A stretch of 45,375 nucleotides of DNA from Marinimicrococcus sp033875255 (GTDB lineage Bacteria; Pseudomonadota; Alphaproteobacteria; Geminicoccales; Geminicoccaceae), in NCBI GenBank assembly GCA_033875255.1, contig JAWZSN010000034.1:1-45375 (forward strand), read 5' to 3'. The notes beneath the pieces were generated by a model that had not been told where the DNA came from, did not search any database, and saw only the letters and a list, made by a program, of their open reading frames with translations. Positions 17,611 to 26,146 of the stretch are shown here, piece by piece; the first letter of the stretch is position 1; each line of letters opens with the position of its first letter. Both the position numbers and the translations under genes were made by a program.

Positions 17611-18516
17611 TCAGGCGCTGCCGCCCGCCCGGCGCGCCAGCAGGCCGCGGCAGGCGATCACGGTATTGCGCAAAAGGCAGGCCACCGTCATCGGCCCGAC
17701 CCCGCCCGGCACCGGCGTGATGGCGGCGGCACGCTCGGCCGCCTCCGCGAACGCCACGTCGCCGGTCAGCCGCGAGCCGCCGCCGGGCTTCTCGACACGG
17801 TTGATGCCCACGTCGATCACCACCGCTCCTTCCTTGACCCAGTCGCCGCGAACCATCTCCGGCCGGCCGACGGCGGCCACCAGGATATCGGCGCGACGGC
17901 ATTCCGCCGCCAGGTCGCGGGTTCGCGAGTGGGCGATGGTGACCGTGCAGTCGCGGGCCAGCAGGAGGGCCGCCATCGGCTTGCCGACGATGTTGGAGCG
18001 GCCCAGCACGAGCGCGCGCATGCCGCGCAGCCCGCCCTGGCCGAGCTCGCTCTCGAGCATCACGAGGCAGCCCTGCGGCGTGCAGGGCACCAGCAGATCC
18101 TCCGGCAGGCCGCCGGAAAGGGCGGCGAGGCGGCCGGCATTGAGCGGATGGAAGCCGTCGACGTCCTTGGCCGGGTCGATGGCCTCGAGCACCGCCGCCG
18201 GGTCGATCTGCGGCGGCAGCGGCAGCTGGACCAGGATGCCGTGCACCTCGGGATCGGCGTTGAGCCGGGCGATCAGCGCCAGGAGATCGGCCTGCGAGGT
18301 GGTCTCGGGCAGCGCCACGAGATCGCCCGCCATGCCGACCTCCTCGGCCATCCGCGTCTTGGTGCGGACATAGGCGATGCTGGCTGGATGCTCGCCCAAC
18401 AGCACCACCTTGAGGCCCGGCCTGACGCCGGTGGTGCGGACCAGCTCGGCCACCTCCTCGCCAAGCTGCTCGCGCAGGGCCGCCGCATGGGCGCGTCCGT
18501 CGATGATCCTGCTCAT
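17611..18516 (-). CDS. folD: bifunctional methylenetetrahydrofolate dehydrogenase/cyclohydrolase FolD
   Basis: A 301-residue cytosolic enzyme that oxidises 5,10-methylene-THF with NADP+ and hydrolyses the methenyl product to 10-formyl-THF. Visible are SIAYVRTKTRMAEEVG with the catalytic Tyr and Lys, GILVQLPLPPQID, the THF-dehydrogenase signature PLNAGRL/TPQGC region, the NADP-binding VLGRSNIVGKPMAALLL, and C-terminal TPVPGGVGPMT. ATG at 18516 overlaps the stop of the DUF167 gene (ATGA), and GGGGAGA lies about eight bases upstream. Its placement before pnt, both producing or using NADPH, may be functional but is not proof of a common transcript. Confidence 0.95.
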   Translation of the reverse strand: MSRIIDGRAHAAALREQLGEEVAELVRTTGVRPGLKVVLLGEHPASIAYVRTKTRMAEEVGMAGDLVALPETTSQADLLALIARLNADPEVHGILVQLPLPPQIDPAAVLEAIDPAKDVDGFHPLNAGRLAALSGGLPEDLLVPCTPQGCLVMLESELGQGGLRGMRALVLGRSNIVGKPMAALLLARDCTVTIAHSRTRDLAAECRRADILVAAVGRPEMVRGDWVKEGAVVIDVGINRVEKPGGGSRLTGDVAFAEAAERAAAITPVPGGVGPMTVACLLRNTVIACRGLLARRAGGSA

Positions 18517-18851
18517 TTCTTGCTCTCCCCGAGCTGACTGTGCCCGGCCATGGCCGCCAGGCTTGCCGCCAGCTCGTCCGGCTGGCCTTCCACCCTGATC
18601 CGCTTCCAGCGCGCCGCGGCGCCGGCCAGCAGCGTCAGTCGCGACACCGCCACGCCCATGCGCTTGCCCAGCAGGCGCAGAATGGCCGCATTGGCCTTGC
18701 CGTCGTCCGGCGGCGCGGTGACCCGCACGGCCAGCCACCACTCGCCCTGTGCGTCGGCCACGCAGCCGTCGATCCCGTCCCGCGCCGCTTTCGGCCGCGC
18801 CCGCACCCGCAGCTCGAGGCCGTCGGCAAGACGCCGGCACGGCAGCTCCAA
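18513..18851 (-). CDS. DUF167 (YggU) family protein
   Basis: A 112-residue small conserved protein of the DUF167/YggU family. The diagnostic part is LRVRARPKAARDGIDGCV followed by LAVRVTAPPDDGKANAAILR. Function is unknown. The yggT-yggU pair is conserved widely; here the gene starts three bases after yggT and its stop overlaps the folD start. Confidence 0.88.
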   Translation of the reverse strand: MELPCRRLADGLELRVRARPKAARDGIDGCVADAQGEWWLAVRVTAPPDDGKANAAILRLLGKRMGVAVSRLTLLAGAAARWKRIRVEGQPDELAASLAAMAGHSQLGESKK

Positions 18852-18854
18852 GGC

Positions 18855-19136
18855 TCAGTACCGCAGATATTCGTTGATCAGGTCGCGCACGAAATAGAGG
18901 GCCAGGATCAGCACCAGCGGCGAGAGATCCAGCCCGCCCATATTGGGCAGCAGGTTGCGGATCGGACGTAGCGCCGGCTCCGTCACCCGGTAGAGGAAGT
19001 CGCCGATCTGGTAGACGATCCGGTTGCCGGTGTTCACGACGTTGAAGGCGATGAGCCAGCTCAGCACGACCGAGCCGATGATCAGCCAGATGTAGACGCC
19101 GATGACGGTGTTGAGCAGGTTCGTGAGTGCGAGCAT
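18855..19136 (-). CDS. YggT family membrane protein
   Basis: A 93-residue inner-membrane protein with two hydrophobic segments (about 8-32 and 70-88) separated by the conserved NTGNRIVYQIGDFLYRVTEP and RPIRNLLPNMGGLDLSP loop of the YggT family. The family has been linked to osmotic tolerance and to membrane or cell-division contexts, but its role is unclear. Start at 19136 is chosen because the family N-terminus begins at MLALTNLLNTVI; the longer in-frame start at 19244 lacks similarity. No strong ribosome-binding site is visible. Confidence 0.88.
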   Translation of the reverse strand: MLALTNLLNTVIGVYIWLIIGSVVLSWLIAFNVVNTGNRIVYQIGDFLYRVTEPALRPIRNLLPNMGGLDLSPLVLILALYFVRDLINEYLRY

Positions 19137-19218
19137 GGACCAACGGGCTGAAATGACGGGGCGATGCGGCGGCACTATATACGAGCCGCCGCCCCTCGCC
19201 AGCCCCGTCACCATCCTC

Positions 19219-19247
19219 TTGACAGCTTCGCCGGGTGCCACCATAGA
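19219..19247 (+). promoter_or_regulatory. promoter of tRNA-Ala
   Basis: TTGACA at 19219-19224 is a perfect -35 box. After a 17-base spacer comes CATAGA at 19242-19247 as a weak -10. The mature tRNA starts 13 bases later, a normal distance for a tRNA leader. Confidence 0.65.
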
Positions 19248-19259
19248 TGCGCGCCACGT

Positions 19260-19335
<76 letters not shown>

Positions 19336-19340
19336 ATCTT

Positions 19341-19384
19341 CTCCCGGCCGGTCCGGGAGCCGCGAGGGCGCCTTCGGGCGCCCT
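19341..19384 (+). terminator. tandem hairpins after tRNA-Ala
   Basis: Two adjacent stem-loops. CTCCCGG/CCGGGAG with a five-base loop is at 19341-19359. AGGGCGCC/GGCGCCCT closed by a TTCG tetraloop is at 19365-19384. They follow the tRNA by five bases and probably serve as its terminator. Confidence 0.7.
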
Positions 19385-19409
19385 TCGTGCTTTCAAAGGC
19401 CTGCGCGCC

Positions 19410-20315
19410 TCATTCAACCTGGCCCGTCGGCAGGCCCGGCGCGGTGAAGCCGTGGCGGGCGAGGATCGCCTGCCCGTCGGCTGCCATGATGAAGGCCGCC
19501 AGCCGCCACGCCTCGGGCCGCTCCTGCTGCAGGACCGAGAGCCCGTAGTCGGCTCCCACGGCGAGCGCCGCGGGGATCTCGACGATCTGCAGCTGCGGCT
19601 GCTGCGCCTGGGCGAGGGCGGCGTTGGTGCAGTAGGTGAGGAAGATGTCGGCCTGCCGCTCGGCCATCACCCAGGCGTACTGGTTCTGGCCGGCGGGAGC
19701 CTTGGGCGAGTCCGGCGCGCCGGTGAGCGGCAGCGCCTTGCCCTCGAGGATGGCGCGCGAGCCGGGCCGCCCCGGCTCGGCCTTGGCGAACAGCTCCCAG
19801 GCATAGTCGCCCGACGGGTCCGCCTTGGGCGTCGAGGTGCCGAGCCGCACCGTCGGGTCCAGCATCCTCTCGAGCAGGCTCCCCGGGCTCACCGCAAGCT
19901 CCGGCTGGGCCAGAGCGCACAGCCGGTTGCGCGCGAACAGCATCACCGGCCCGCCGATGCCGGCGGCCGCGAGCCTCACCGGGTGGGCGAGATTGGCCGA
20001 GGCGAAGACGTCGGGCCGCCAGCCCTCCTCGATCTGCCGGCGCAGCGTGCCCGAGGCCGCGAACTCGGTCTCGACCGGCATCTGCGAGGCGGCACCGAAG
20101 GCCGCAGTCACCTCGCTCAGCGCGGCGCGCAGGCTGCCCGCCGCGGCGAGCCGCACGGGCTCGGCGGCAGCCGGCCCCCGGGCCGCCGTCACGAGCAGCA
20201 CCGCCGCCAGGACGAGCCGCGGGAGCCGGCACCCCATGGCCGGCCGCCGGGCGCGGGCCCCGCCGCATCCTGTTCCAGCGACCGCCGCGCCGGTCTTGTA
20301 GATCGTGCTTCGCAC
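19410..20315 (-). CDS. ModA-like substrate-binding protein
   Basis: A 301-residue periplasmic binding protein of the molybdate/tungstate (ModA) type. It shows AAAGSLRAALSEVTAAF, RPDVFASANLAHPVRLAA, GTSTPKADPSGDYAWELF and the C-terminal SVLQQERPEAWRLAAFIMA. A Sec-type signal is visible as a hydrophobic stretch ending in AARGPAAAE. GTG at 20315 is chosen because AAGGGGAGAG stands about seven bases upstream, giving a long basic N-region of 26 residues before the internal ATG at 20237. That ATG has no ribosome-binding site. No modB or modC is nearby, so either partner genes lie elsewhere or it serves another oxyanion. Confidence 0.8.
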   Translation of the reverse strand: MRSTIYKTGAAVAGTGCGGARARRPAMGCRLPRLVLAAVLLVTAARGPAAAEPVRLAAAGSLRAALSEVTAAFGAASQMPVETEFAASGTLRRQIEEGWRPDVFASANLAHPVRLAAAGIGGPVMLFARNRLCALAQPELAVSPGSLLERMLDPTVRLGTSTPKADPSGDYAWELFAKAEPGRPGSRAILEGKALPLTGAPDSPKAPAGQNQYAWVMAERQADIFLTYCTNAALAQAQQPQLQIVEIPAALAVGADYGLSVLQQERPEAWRLAAFIMAADGQAILARHGFTAPGLPTGQVE

Positions 20316-20459
20316 ATCGCTCTCCCCTTGCCCCCGGATGCGGTGCCAGCCCCGCCCGGAACATGATCGTATGCCTAGCGGGGTTGCGGGCAGGCACCGT
20401 GTATGGAGACGAGGCGGGGTGATTATGCAGGCCCAAGCAGGAAGATGCAGGGCGACGGC

Positions 20460-20481
20460 GGCGCCAGACATGGCTGGCGCC
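20460..20481 (-). terminator. hairpin after pxpA
   Basis: GGCGCCAG and its complement, 8 bp with loop ACATGG, beginning 15 bases after the pxpA stop on the minus strand. It is extendable by about five pairs with a one-base bulge. There is no T-run, so it is a probable terminator or 3' stabiliser rather than a classical one. Confidence 0.5.
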
Positions 20482-20496
20482 CGCCGGGGCGGGTCC

Positions 20497-21270
20497 TCAA
20501 AGAGCCTGCGCGAAGGGCCGCAGCGTTACACCGGCTTCTTCCATCGCCTCGCGGATGCCGCGCGCCATGGCGACGGCCGCAGGGTTGTCGCCGTGCACGC
20601 AGATCGTGTCGATGGCGACGGGGATGCGCTTGCCCGAGGCCGAGGTGATGGCACCGTCCTCGAGCATCCGCAGGACCCGCTGCGTCGCCTCGGCGGAATC
20701 GTGGATCACCGCGCCCGGCAGCTTGCGCGAGGTGAGGTTGCCGGCGTCGTCGTAGGTGCGGTCGGCGTAGACCTCGCGGGCCATCCGCAGCCCCAGCTTC
20801 TCGCCCGCCTTCTCGAGCTCGTTGCCGGGCATCACCACGAAGATCATCTCCGGGTCCACGGCCTTGCTGGCGCGCGCCACGGCCATGGCGAGATCCGCGT
20901 CGACGGCCGCCATGTTGCCCAGCGCGCCGTGCGTCTTGAGGTGGCGCACCTTGTGGCCGACCACCGCCGCCATCGCCTGCAGCGCGCCGATCTGGTAGAT
21001 GATGAGCTTCTCGACGTCCCCGGGCCGTTCCCCCTGGATGGGCCGCCTTCCAAAGCCCCAAAGATCGAGAAAGCCCGGGTGGGCGCCGATCTCCACGCCG
21101 CGCTCCAGCGCCAGCCGCACCGTCTCGTGCATCACGAGAGGATCGCCCGCGTGGAAGCCGCAGGCGACGTTGGCGGTCGTGACGATGTCGAGCATCTCGG
21201 CGTCGTTGCCCATCGTCCAGGCGCCGAAACTCTCTCCGAGGTCGCTGTTGAGATCGACCGCAAGGGCCAT
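20497..21270 (-). CDS. pxpA: 5-oxoprolinase subunit PxpA (LamB/YcsF family)
   Basis: A 257-residue cytosolic subunit of the ATP-dependent bacterial 5-oxoprolinase PxpABC, which opens 5-oxo-L-proline to glutamate. Family blocks are LNSDLGESFGAW (7-18), TTANVACGFHAGDP, EIGAHPGFLDLWGFGRR, LKTHGALGNMA and ICVHGDNPAAV, with the conserved His/Asp residues of the YcsF barrel. AAGGAG is nine bases before the ATG. It is encoded on the opposite strand from pxpB and pxpC, divergent from the TRAP transporter that leads their operon across 176 bp, so the two transcripts can be co-controlled from one region. Confidence 0.93.
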   Translation of the reverse strand: MALAVDLNSDLGESFGAWTMGNDAEMLDIVTTANVACGFHAGDPLVMHETVRLALERGVEIGAHPGFLDLWGFGRRPIQGERPGDVEKLIIYQIGALQAMAAVVGHKVRHLKTHGALGNMAAVDADLAMAVARASKAVDPEMIFVVMPGNELEKAGEKLGLRMAREVYADRTYDDAGNLTSRKLPGAVIHDSAEATQRVLRMLEDGAITSASGKRIPVAIDTICVHGDNPAAVAMARGIREAMEEAGVTLRPFAQAL

Positions 21271-21446
21271 CTTGACGTTCTCCTTCAGACGCTCATGCTG
21301 GCCGCCTTCGCGTCGGCCGCGGACAGGCTAGAGCATCTGGCGACTGCTGCAATGCCGGCTCCGGCACCCGACGCGTCCACGTCGTCACCAGAACGACCGC
21401 TCAAAAGGCCCTTGCAGGCCACAATATAGAGGAGGTTGCACTTTCC

Positions 21447-22448
21447 ATGGCCCGTTCCCGCACCCTTGCTGCCCTCGGCGCGGCCGTCATCACCGGAGCC
21501 CTGCTCGGTGCGCCAAGCGTTCAGGCGACGACCAACTGGGACATGCCGCTGGCCTGGCCGCAGGGCAACTTCCACGTCAAGAACGCCCAGCGCTTCGCCG
21601 ACGAGGTCGAGAAGGCCACCGGCGGCGAGGTGGTGATCACGCTTCATCCGGGCGGCGCCCTGGGCTTCAAGGGTCCGGAGATGCTGCGCACCGTGCGCGA
21701 CGGGCTGGTGCCGATCGGCGACGTGCTGATCAACCAGCAGACCGGCGAGGTGGCCCTCTTCGGCATGGAGTCGCTGCCCTATCTCGCGTCCGGCCAGAAG
21801 GAGACCAGGGAGCTCCTCGAGCATGCGCGGCCGGCCTATGACGAGATCGCCGAGCAGTACAACCAGAAGATCCTCTATATCGTGCCGTGGCCCGGCCAGG
21901 GGCTCTATTCGAGCAACCCGGTGGTGAAGCTCGAGGACATGCAGGGCCTGAAGATGCGCGTGGTCGACAAGAACGGCCTCGACTTCTTCAGCGCGCTGGG
22001 CGCCGCCCCCCGCCAGCTGCCCTGGGGCGAGGTCGTCCCCGCCCTGGCGTCGGGCGCCATCGAGGGTGTGACGACCTCGAGCTCCTCGGGCGTCGACGGC
22101 AAGTTCTGGGAATTCCTCTGCTGCCTCAACCGCTTCAACTGGCAGTCCTCGTCCAACATGGTGACTGTCAATCTCGATGCCTGGAACGCGCTCTCCGAGG
22201 AGCACCGGGCGGCCATCGAGAAGGTCGCGGCCGAGCTCGAGGCGGTCTTTTGGCAGGTCAGCCGCGAGGAGGACGAGCAGAAGCTCAAGACCCTCGAAGA
22301 GAATGGCATGAAGGTCACCGAGCCCACCCCGGAGCTGCGCGCGAAGCTGATCGAGGCGGCCAAGCCGCTCTGGAAGGACTTCGCCGAGAAGGCAGGGCCC
22401 AAGGCCGCAGAGGTCATGGAAGCCTACCGCGCCGCTTCCGGCAAGTAA
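21447..22448 (+). CDS. dctP: TRAP transporter substrate-binding protein DctP
   Basis: A 333-residue periplasmic solute receptor of the TRAP family. It has a Sec signal (residues 1-27, ending SVQA), then WPQGNFHVKNAQRFADEVEK and the DctP-type core with LKMRVVDKNGLDFFSALGAA and ALASGAIEGVTTSSSSG. In the usual position of the ligand-contacting arginine there is Arg in KMRVV, which normally salt-bridges a carboxylate, so an organic acid or acidic amide is likely. GGAGG lies 11 bases before the ATG, rather far. First gene of the ten-gene plus-strand cluster. Confidence 0.9.
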   Translation: MARSRTLAALGAAVITGALLGAPSVQATTNWDMPLAWPQGNFHVKNAQRFADEVEKATGGEVVITLHPGGALGFKGPEMLRTVRDGLVPIGDVLINQQTGEVALFGMESLPYLASGQKETRELLEHARPAYDEIAEQYNQKILYIVPWPGQGLYSSNPVVKLEDMQGLKMRVVDKNGLDFFSALGAAPRQLPWGEVVPALASGAIEGVTTSSSSGVDGKFWEFLCCLNRFNWQSSSNMVTVNLDAWNALSEEHRAAIEKVAAELEAVFWQVSREEDEQKLKTLEENGMKVTEPTPELRAKLIEAAKPLWKDFAEKAGPKAAEVMEAYRAASGK

Positions 22449-22469
22449 GCAGCACGAAGGTCCGCGCGC

Positions 22470-22997
22470 GTGCGCCACTTCTTGCGGCTCGTCGACGGGA
22501 CGGCGGCGGCGGCGGCCGTTGTCGCCGCCCTCTGTCTCGCCCTCTTGACCGTCATCGTCCTGGCCGAGATCGCCGTCGTCTGGCTGTTTAATTTCAGCCT
22601 CGATTTCTCGTGGGAATATGCGGCCTTCTTGATGTGCGCCGCGTTCTTCCTGGGCATGGGCTGGACGCTCAGGCAGGGCGGCCATGTGCGGGTGTCGCTG
22701 TTCGCCCACCATCTGCCGCCGGGCCCCACCCGGGCGCTCGACATGATGGCCACCCTGGCCGGCCTGGTGATCTCCGGCTTCCTCACCTTCGCGCTGGGCA
22801 GCCTTGCCTGGGGAGCGTTTGTCGGCGGCTCGCGCACCTTCACGCCGACCGCGACGCCGTTGGCGGTGCCGCAGGGCGTGGCCACCCTCGGCATGGCCAT
22901 CCTGACGCTGGTGCTGGTGGCCCGGCTGGTGCGGCTCGCGACGGGCGAGGAGCCGGACGAGAAGCCCGCCGACGGCGGCATTCCGAGTGAGACCTGA
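22470..22997 (+). CDS. dctQ: TRAP transporter small permease DctQ
   Basis: A 175-residue membrane protein with four hydrophobic helices (about 10-35, 45-65, 88-108 and 130-150), the small membrane subunit that couples the receptor to DctM. Typical DctQ features are FSWEYAAFLMCAAFFLGMG and RQGGHVRVSLF. GTG start at 22470, seven bases after GAAGG. Confidence 0.88.
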   Translation: MRHFLRLVDGTAAAAAVVAALCLALLTVIVLAEIAVVWLFNFSLDFSWEYAAFLMCAAFFLGMGWTLRQGGHVRVSLFAHHLPPGPTRALDMMATLAGLVISGFLTFALGSLAWGAFVGGSRTFTPTATPLAVPQGVATLGMAILTLVLVARLVRLATGEEPDEKPADGGIPSET

Positions 22998-23006
22998 GGC
23001 CAACCC

Positions 23007-24308
23007 ATGACAAGCTCGCTCCTCACCGTCCTGGCACTGCTGGCCGGGCTTCTCTCGCTCGGCGTCTGGGTGGGTCTCTCGCTGTTCGGCGTCGGCGCCG
23101 GCAGCCTGCTGCTGTTCCGCTCGATGCCGGTCGACAAGCTCCTGGGCCAGATCTCGTTCAACGCCACCACCGTGCCCGAGCTCATCGCCCTGCCGCTGTT
23201 CATCCTGATGGGCGAGATCCTGTTTCGCACCGAGCTGTCGCGCTCGCTGTTCCAGGGCCTCGCTCCATGGACCTCGCGGCTGCCGGGCAAGCTGCTCCAC
23301 GTCAACGTGCTGGGCTGCACGCTCTTCGCCGCCATCTCCGGCTCCTCGGCGGCGACCACCGCCACCGTGGGCCGCATGACGCTGACCGAGCTCACCCGGC
23401 GCGGCTACGACCGCAAGCTCGCCATGGGCTCGCTGGCCGGCGCCGGCACGCTGGGCTTCCTGATCCCGCCCAGCGTCATCATGATCATCTACGGCGTGCT
23501 GGCCGAGGTCTCGATCCTCAAGCTCTTCATCGCCGGCATCCTGCCGGGCTTCCTGCTGGCGCTCGCCTACATGGTCTATCTGGGCGTGCGCGCCACGCTG
23601 CAGGCCGACGCCACGCCGAGCACCGAGGACAGCTTCAGCTGGGGCGAGAGGATGCGCGGGCTGATCGAGCTGGGCCCGGTCGTCTTTCTCATCGTGATGA
23701 TCCTCGGCAGCATGTATGGCGGCATCGCCAGCCCCACCGAGGCCGCCGCCATCGGCGTGCTGGGGGCGATCATCATCAGCGCCTGGCAGCGCACGCTGAA
23801 CCCGGCCACCTTGAGCGCCGCCTTCATGGCGGCGGTGCGTACCAGCTCGATGGTCGGCCTGATCATCGCCGGCGCGGTGTTTCTCTCGGTCGCCATGGGC
23901 TTTCTCGGCATCCCGCGCGCCGTGGCCGAGGGTATCGCCGCCCTCGAGCTCGGGCCCATGGGCCTCGTGCTCATGCTGATCCTCGTCTACGGCCTCCTGG
24001 GCTGTGTCCTCGAGGGTCTCTCGATGATCGTCATGACGCTGCCGATCACCCTGCCGCTGATCGTCGCCGCCGGCTTCGACCCGCTCTGGTTCGGGGTCTT
24101 CCTGGTGCTGGTGGTCGAGATGGCGCAGATCACCCCGCCGGTGGGCTTCAATCTCTTCGTCATCCAGGGCATGACCGGCGAGCCGCTGGGCCGGATCAGC
24201 CGGGCGGCACTGCCCTTCTTCGTCATCATGATCCTGTTCACCCTGCTGCTTGCTTTGTTCCCCCAGATCGCGTTGTTCCTGCCAGCGCAAGTGACGCTGA
24301 AGGGCTAG
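23007..24308 (+). CDS. dctM: TRAP transporter large permease DctM
   Basis: A 433-residue inner-membrane transport subunit with about 12 hydrophobic segments. Family landmarks are FNATTVPELIALPLFILMGE, AISGSSAATTATVGRMTL, LAGAGTLGFLIPPSVIMIIYG, SPTEAAAIGVLGA and the C-terminal ITPPVGFNLFVIQGM. It forms the Na+-driven translocator with DctQ. GAGG lies about eight bases before the ATG; pxpB begins four bases after the stop. Confidence 0.93.
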   Translation: MTSSLLTVLALLAGLLSLGVWVGLSLFGVGAGSLLLFRSMPVDKLLGQISFNATTVPELIALPLFILMGEILFRTELSRSLFQGLAPWTSRLPGKLLHVNVLGCTLFAAISGSSAATTATVGRMTLTELTRRGYDRKLAMGSLAGAGTLGFLIPPSVIMIIYGVLAEVSILKLFIAGILPGFLLALAYMVYLGVRATLQADATPSTEDSFSWGERMRGLIELGPVVFLIVMILGSMYGGIASPTEAAAIGVLGAIIISAWQRTLNPATLSAAFMAAVRTSSMVGLIIAGAVFLSVAMGFLGIPRAVAEGIAALELGPMGLVLMLILVYGLLGCVLEGLSMIVMTLPITLPLIVAAGFDPLWFGVFLVLVVEMAQITPPVGFNLFVIQGMTGEPLGRISRAALPFFVIMILFTLLLALFPQIALFLPAQVTLKG

Positions 24309-24311
24309 CGC

Positions 24312-25058
24312 ATGACCGAGACCCTCCCGCCGGCGCGCATCCTCCACGCCGGCGACGCCGCTTTCGTGATCGAGCTGGGCGAGACCGTGGACCCCGCGAT
24401 CAACGACCGCATCCTGGCGCTCGACGCGCGGCTGCGCGAGGCGGCCCTGCCGGGGGTGACCGAGCTGGTCCCGACCTACCGCTCGCTCCTGGTCCATTTC
24501 GATCCCGACGCGGTCGACGGGCTGGAGCTTCTCAAGCGGCTGCGCGGCCTGGATCTCGAGCATCCCGGCGAGGCGCCGGCCGGCCGGGCGTGGACCGTCC
24601 CGGTCTGCTATGGCGGCGAGCACGGCGTGGATCTCGAGGAGGTCGCCGAGCGGCACGGTCTCACCGTCGAGGAGGCCGTGCGCCTCCATGCCGGCGGCAC
24701 CTACCGCGTCTACATGATCGGCTTTGCCCCGGGGTTTGCCTATCTTGGCGGGCTCGACCAGCGCCTGCACACGCCGCGCCGGGTCAACCCGCGCCTCAAG
24801 ACGCCTGCCGGCAGCGTCTCCATCGGCGGCATCCAGGCCGCCATCTCCTCCGTCGAGGCGCCGAGCGGCTGGCATCTGCTGGGCCAGACACCGGTCCGGG
24901 CGTTCGATCCGGAGCGCGAGCCGCCCTTCCTGTTCGCCGCCGGCGACACCGTCCGCTTCCGCCCCATCGACGCTGCCGAGTTCGCAGCACTTGCGGCGCG
25001 GGCGGCGGACGGCGACCCGCTGATCCGGCCCGAGCCGGCTTCGGAGCACGCCTCGTGA
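24312..25058 (+). CDS. pxpB: 5-oxoprolinase subunit PxpB (KipI family)
   Basis: A 248-residue protein of the allophanate hydrolase subunit 1/KipI family. The core signature is MIGFAPGFAYLGGLDQRLHT followed by PRRVNPRLKTPAGSVSIGG and GWHLLGQTPVRAFDPER. With PxpC and PxpA it forms ATP-dependent 5-oxoprolinase. Its stop overlaps the GTG start of pxpC (GTGA at 25055-25058). Urea amidolyase relatives share the fold, but no biotin or amidase domain is near. Confidence 0.92.
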   Translation: MTETLPPARILHAGDAAFVIELGETVDPAINDRILALDARLREAALPGVTELVPTYRSLLVHFDPDAVDGLELLKRLRGLDLEHPGEAPAGRAWTVPVCYGGEHGVDLEEVAERHGLTVEEAVRLHAGGTYRVYMIGFAPGFAYLGGLDQRLHTPRRVNPRLKTPAGSVSIGGIQAAISSVEAPSGWHLLGQTPVRAFDPEREPPFLFAAGDTVRFRPIDAAEFAALAARAADGDPLIRPEPASEHAS

Positions 25059-26095
25059 GCGACCGCCTCCTCGTCCGCGCGCCCGGACCGCTGGCAACCC
25101 TGCAGGATGCCGGCCGGCGCGGCTACCAGCGCCTGGGTGTCTCGGGCTCGGGTCCGATGGACCGTCTCGCGCACGAGGCCGCCAACCGGATGACCGGCAA
25201 CCAGCCCGGCACGGTCGCCCTCGAGTTCGCCTTGGGCGGTCTCGTGCTCGAGGTTGCAGCCGAGCGGGCCCGGCTGGCGTTCGCCGGCGGCGCCTTCGAG
25301 CTCAAGGTCGACGACAAGCCGATGCCGTGGTGGTCGTGCGTGACGGTCCATCGCGGCCAGATGGTGCGAATCGGCCGTGCCCAGGCGGGGGTGTGGGGCT
25401 ATGTGGCGATCGCCGGCGGACTGGCCCTGCCGGCGCAGCTCGGCAGCTATGCCACCCACACGCTCTCGCGCCTTGGCGGCATCGAGGGACGGCCGCTCAG
25501 GGCCGGCGACGCGCTTGCCCTGGCTGAGCCCGAGCCCTCGCCGCACCCCGATCTCATGCTGCCCGACCCGCCGCCCGCGCGCGACGTGATCCGCGCCGTG
25601 CCCGGCCCCCAGGACGACTATTTCACGCCGGCCGGCCTCGCTGCGTTCTTCGGCGAGGGCTACCGCGTCTCGGCGCAGGCCGACCGCATGGGCTACCGCC
25701 TCGAGGGGCCGCAGGTCGAGCACGCCAAAGGCTTCAACATCGTCTCCGACGGCACCGTCGCCGGCAGCGTGCAGGTACCCGGCATGGGCACGCCCATTGT
25801 CCTCATGGCCGACCGCCAGACGACCGGCGGCTATCCCAAGATCGCCACCGTGATCGGTGCCGACCTGCCGGCCCTGGCGCAGATTGCCCCGGGCGGCCGC
25901 CTGCGCTTCCAGTCCGTCTCCTTCGAGCAGGCGCTCGAGGCGCGGCGCGTCATGCGGCGCTGGCTGGACCGGCTGGCCGACCGGCTGGAGCCTCTCAGGA
26001 CCGGCGCGGATCTTGACCCTGCCCGGCTTTTGGGCCTGAACCTCATCGGCGGTGTCACCGCCGGCGACCCGCTGCGCGAGGGTCTCGTGCCTTGA
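25055..26095 (+). CDS. pxpC: 5-oxoprolinase subunit PxpC (KipA family)
   Basis: A 346-residue protein of the biotin-dependent carboxyltransferase/KipA family, the second catalytic subunit of the PxpABC 5-oxoprolinase. Diagnostic parts are VRAPGPLATLQDAGRRGYQR, GVSGSGPMDRLAHEAANRM, AVPGPQDDYFTP, SAQADRMGYRLEGP and DRQTTGGYPKIATVIGADLP. GTG start at 25055 overlaps the pxpB stop, so the two are translationally coupled. Length is at the upper end of the family (about 310-345). Confidence 0.93.
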   Translation: MSDRLLVRAPGPLATLQDAGRRGYQRLGVSGSGPMDRLAHEAANRMTGNQPGTVALEFALGGLVLEVAAERARLAFAGGAFELKVDDKPMPWWSCVTVHRGQMVRIGRAQAGVWGYVAIAGGLALPAQLGSYATHTLSRLGGIEGRPLRAGDALALAEPEPSPHPDLMLPDPPPARDVIRAVPGPQDDYFTPAGLAAFFGEGYRVSAQADRMGYRLEGPQVEHAKGFNIVSDGTVAGSVQVPGMGTPIVLMADRQTTGGYPKIATVIGADLPALAQIAPGGRLRFQSVSFEQALEARRVMRRWLDRLADRLEPLRTGADLDPARLLGLNLIGGVTAGDPLREGLVP

Positions 26096-26146
26096 GGCAC
26101 CCGCCACCGCCGCCGCCCCTCCTGTCAGACTGAACCGGAAGCCGAG

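Noticed and set aside
21285..25097. Very long minus-strand open frame (about 1270 codons) opposite the TRAP-pxpB genes
   Set aside because: His/Asp/Gly/Arg-rich translation without motifs; it is the antisense shadow of GC-rich codon use in genuine dctP, dctQ, dctM and pxpB.
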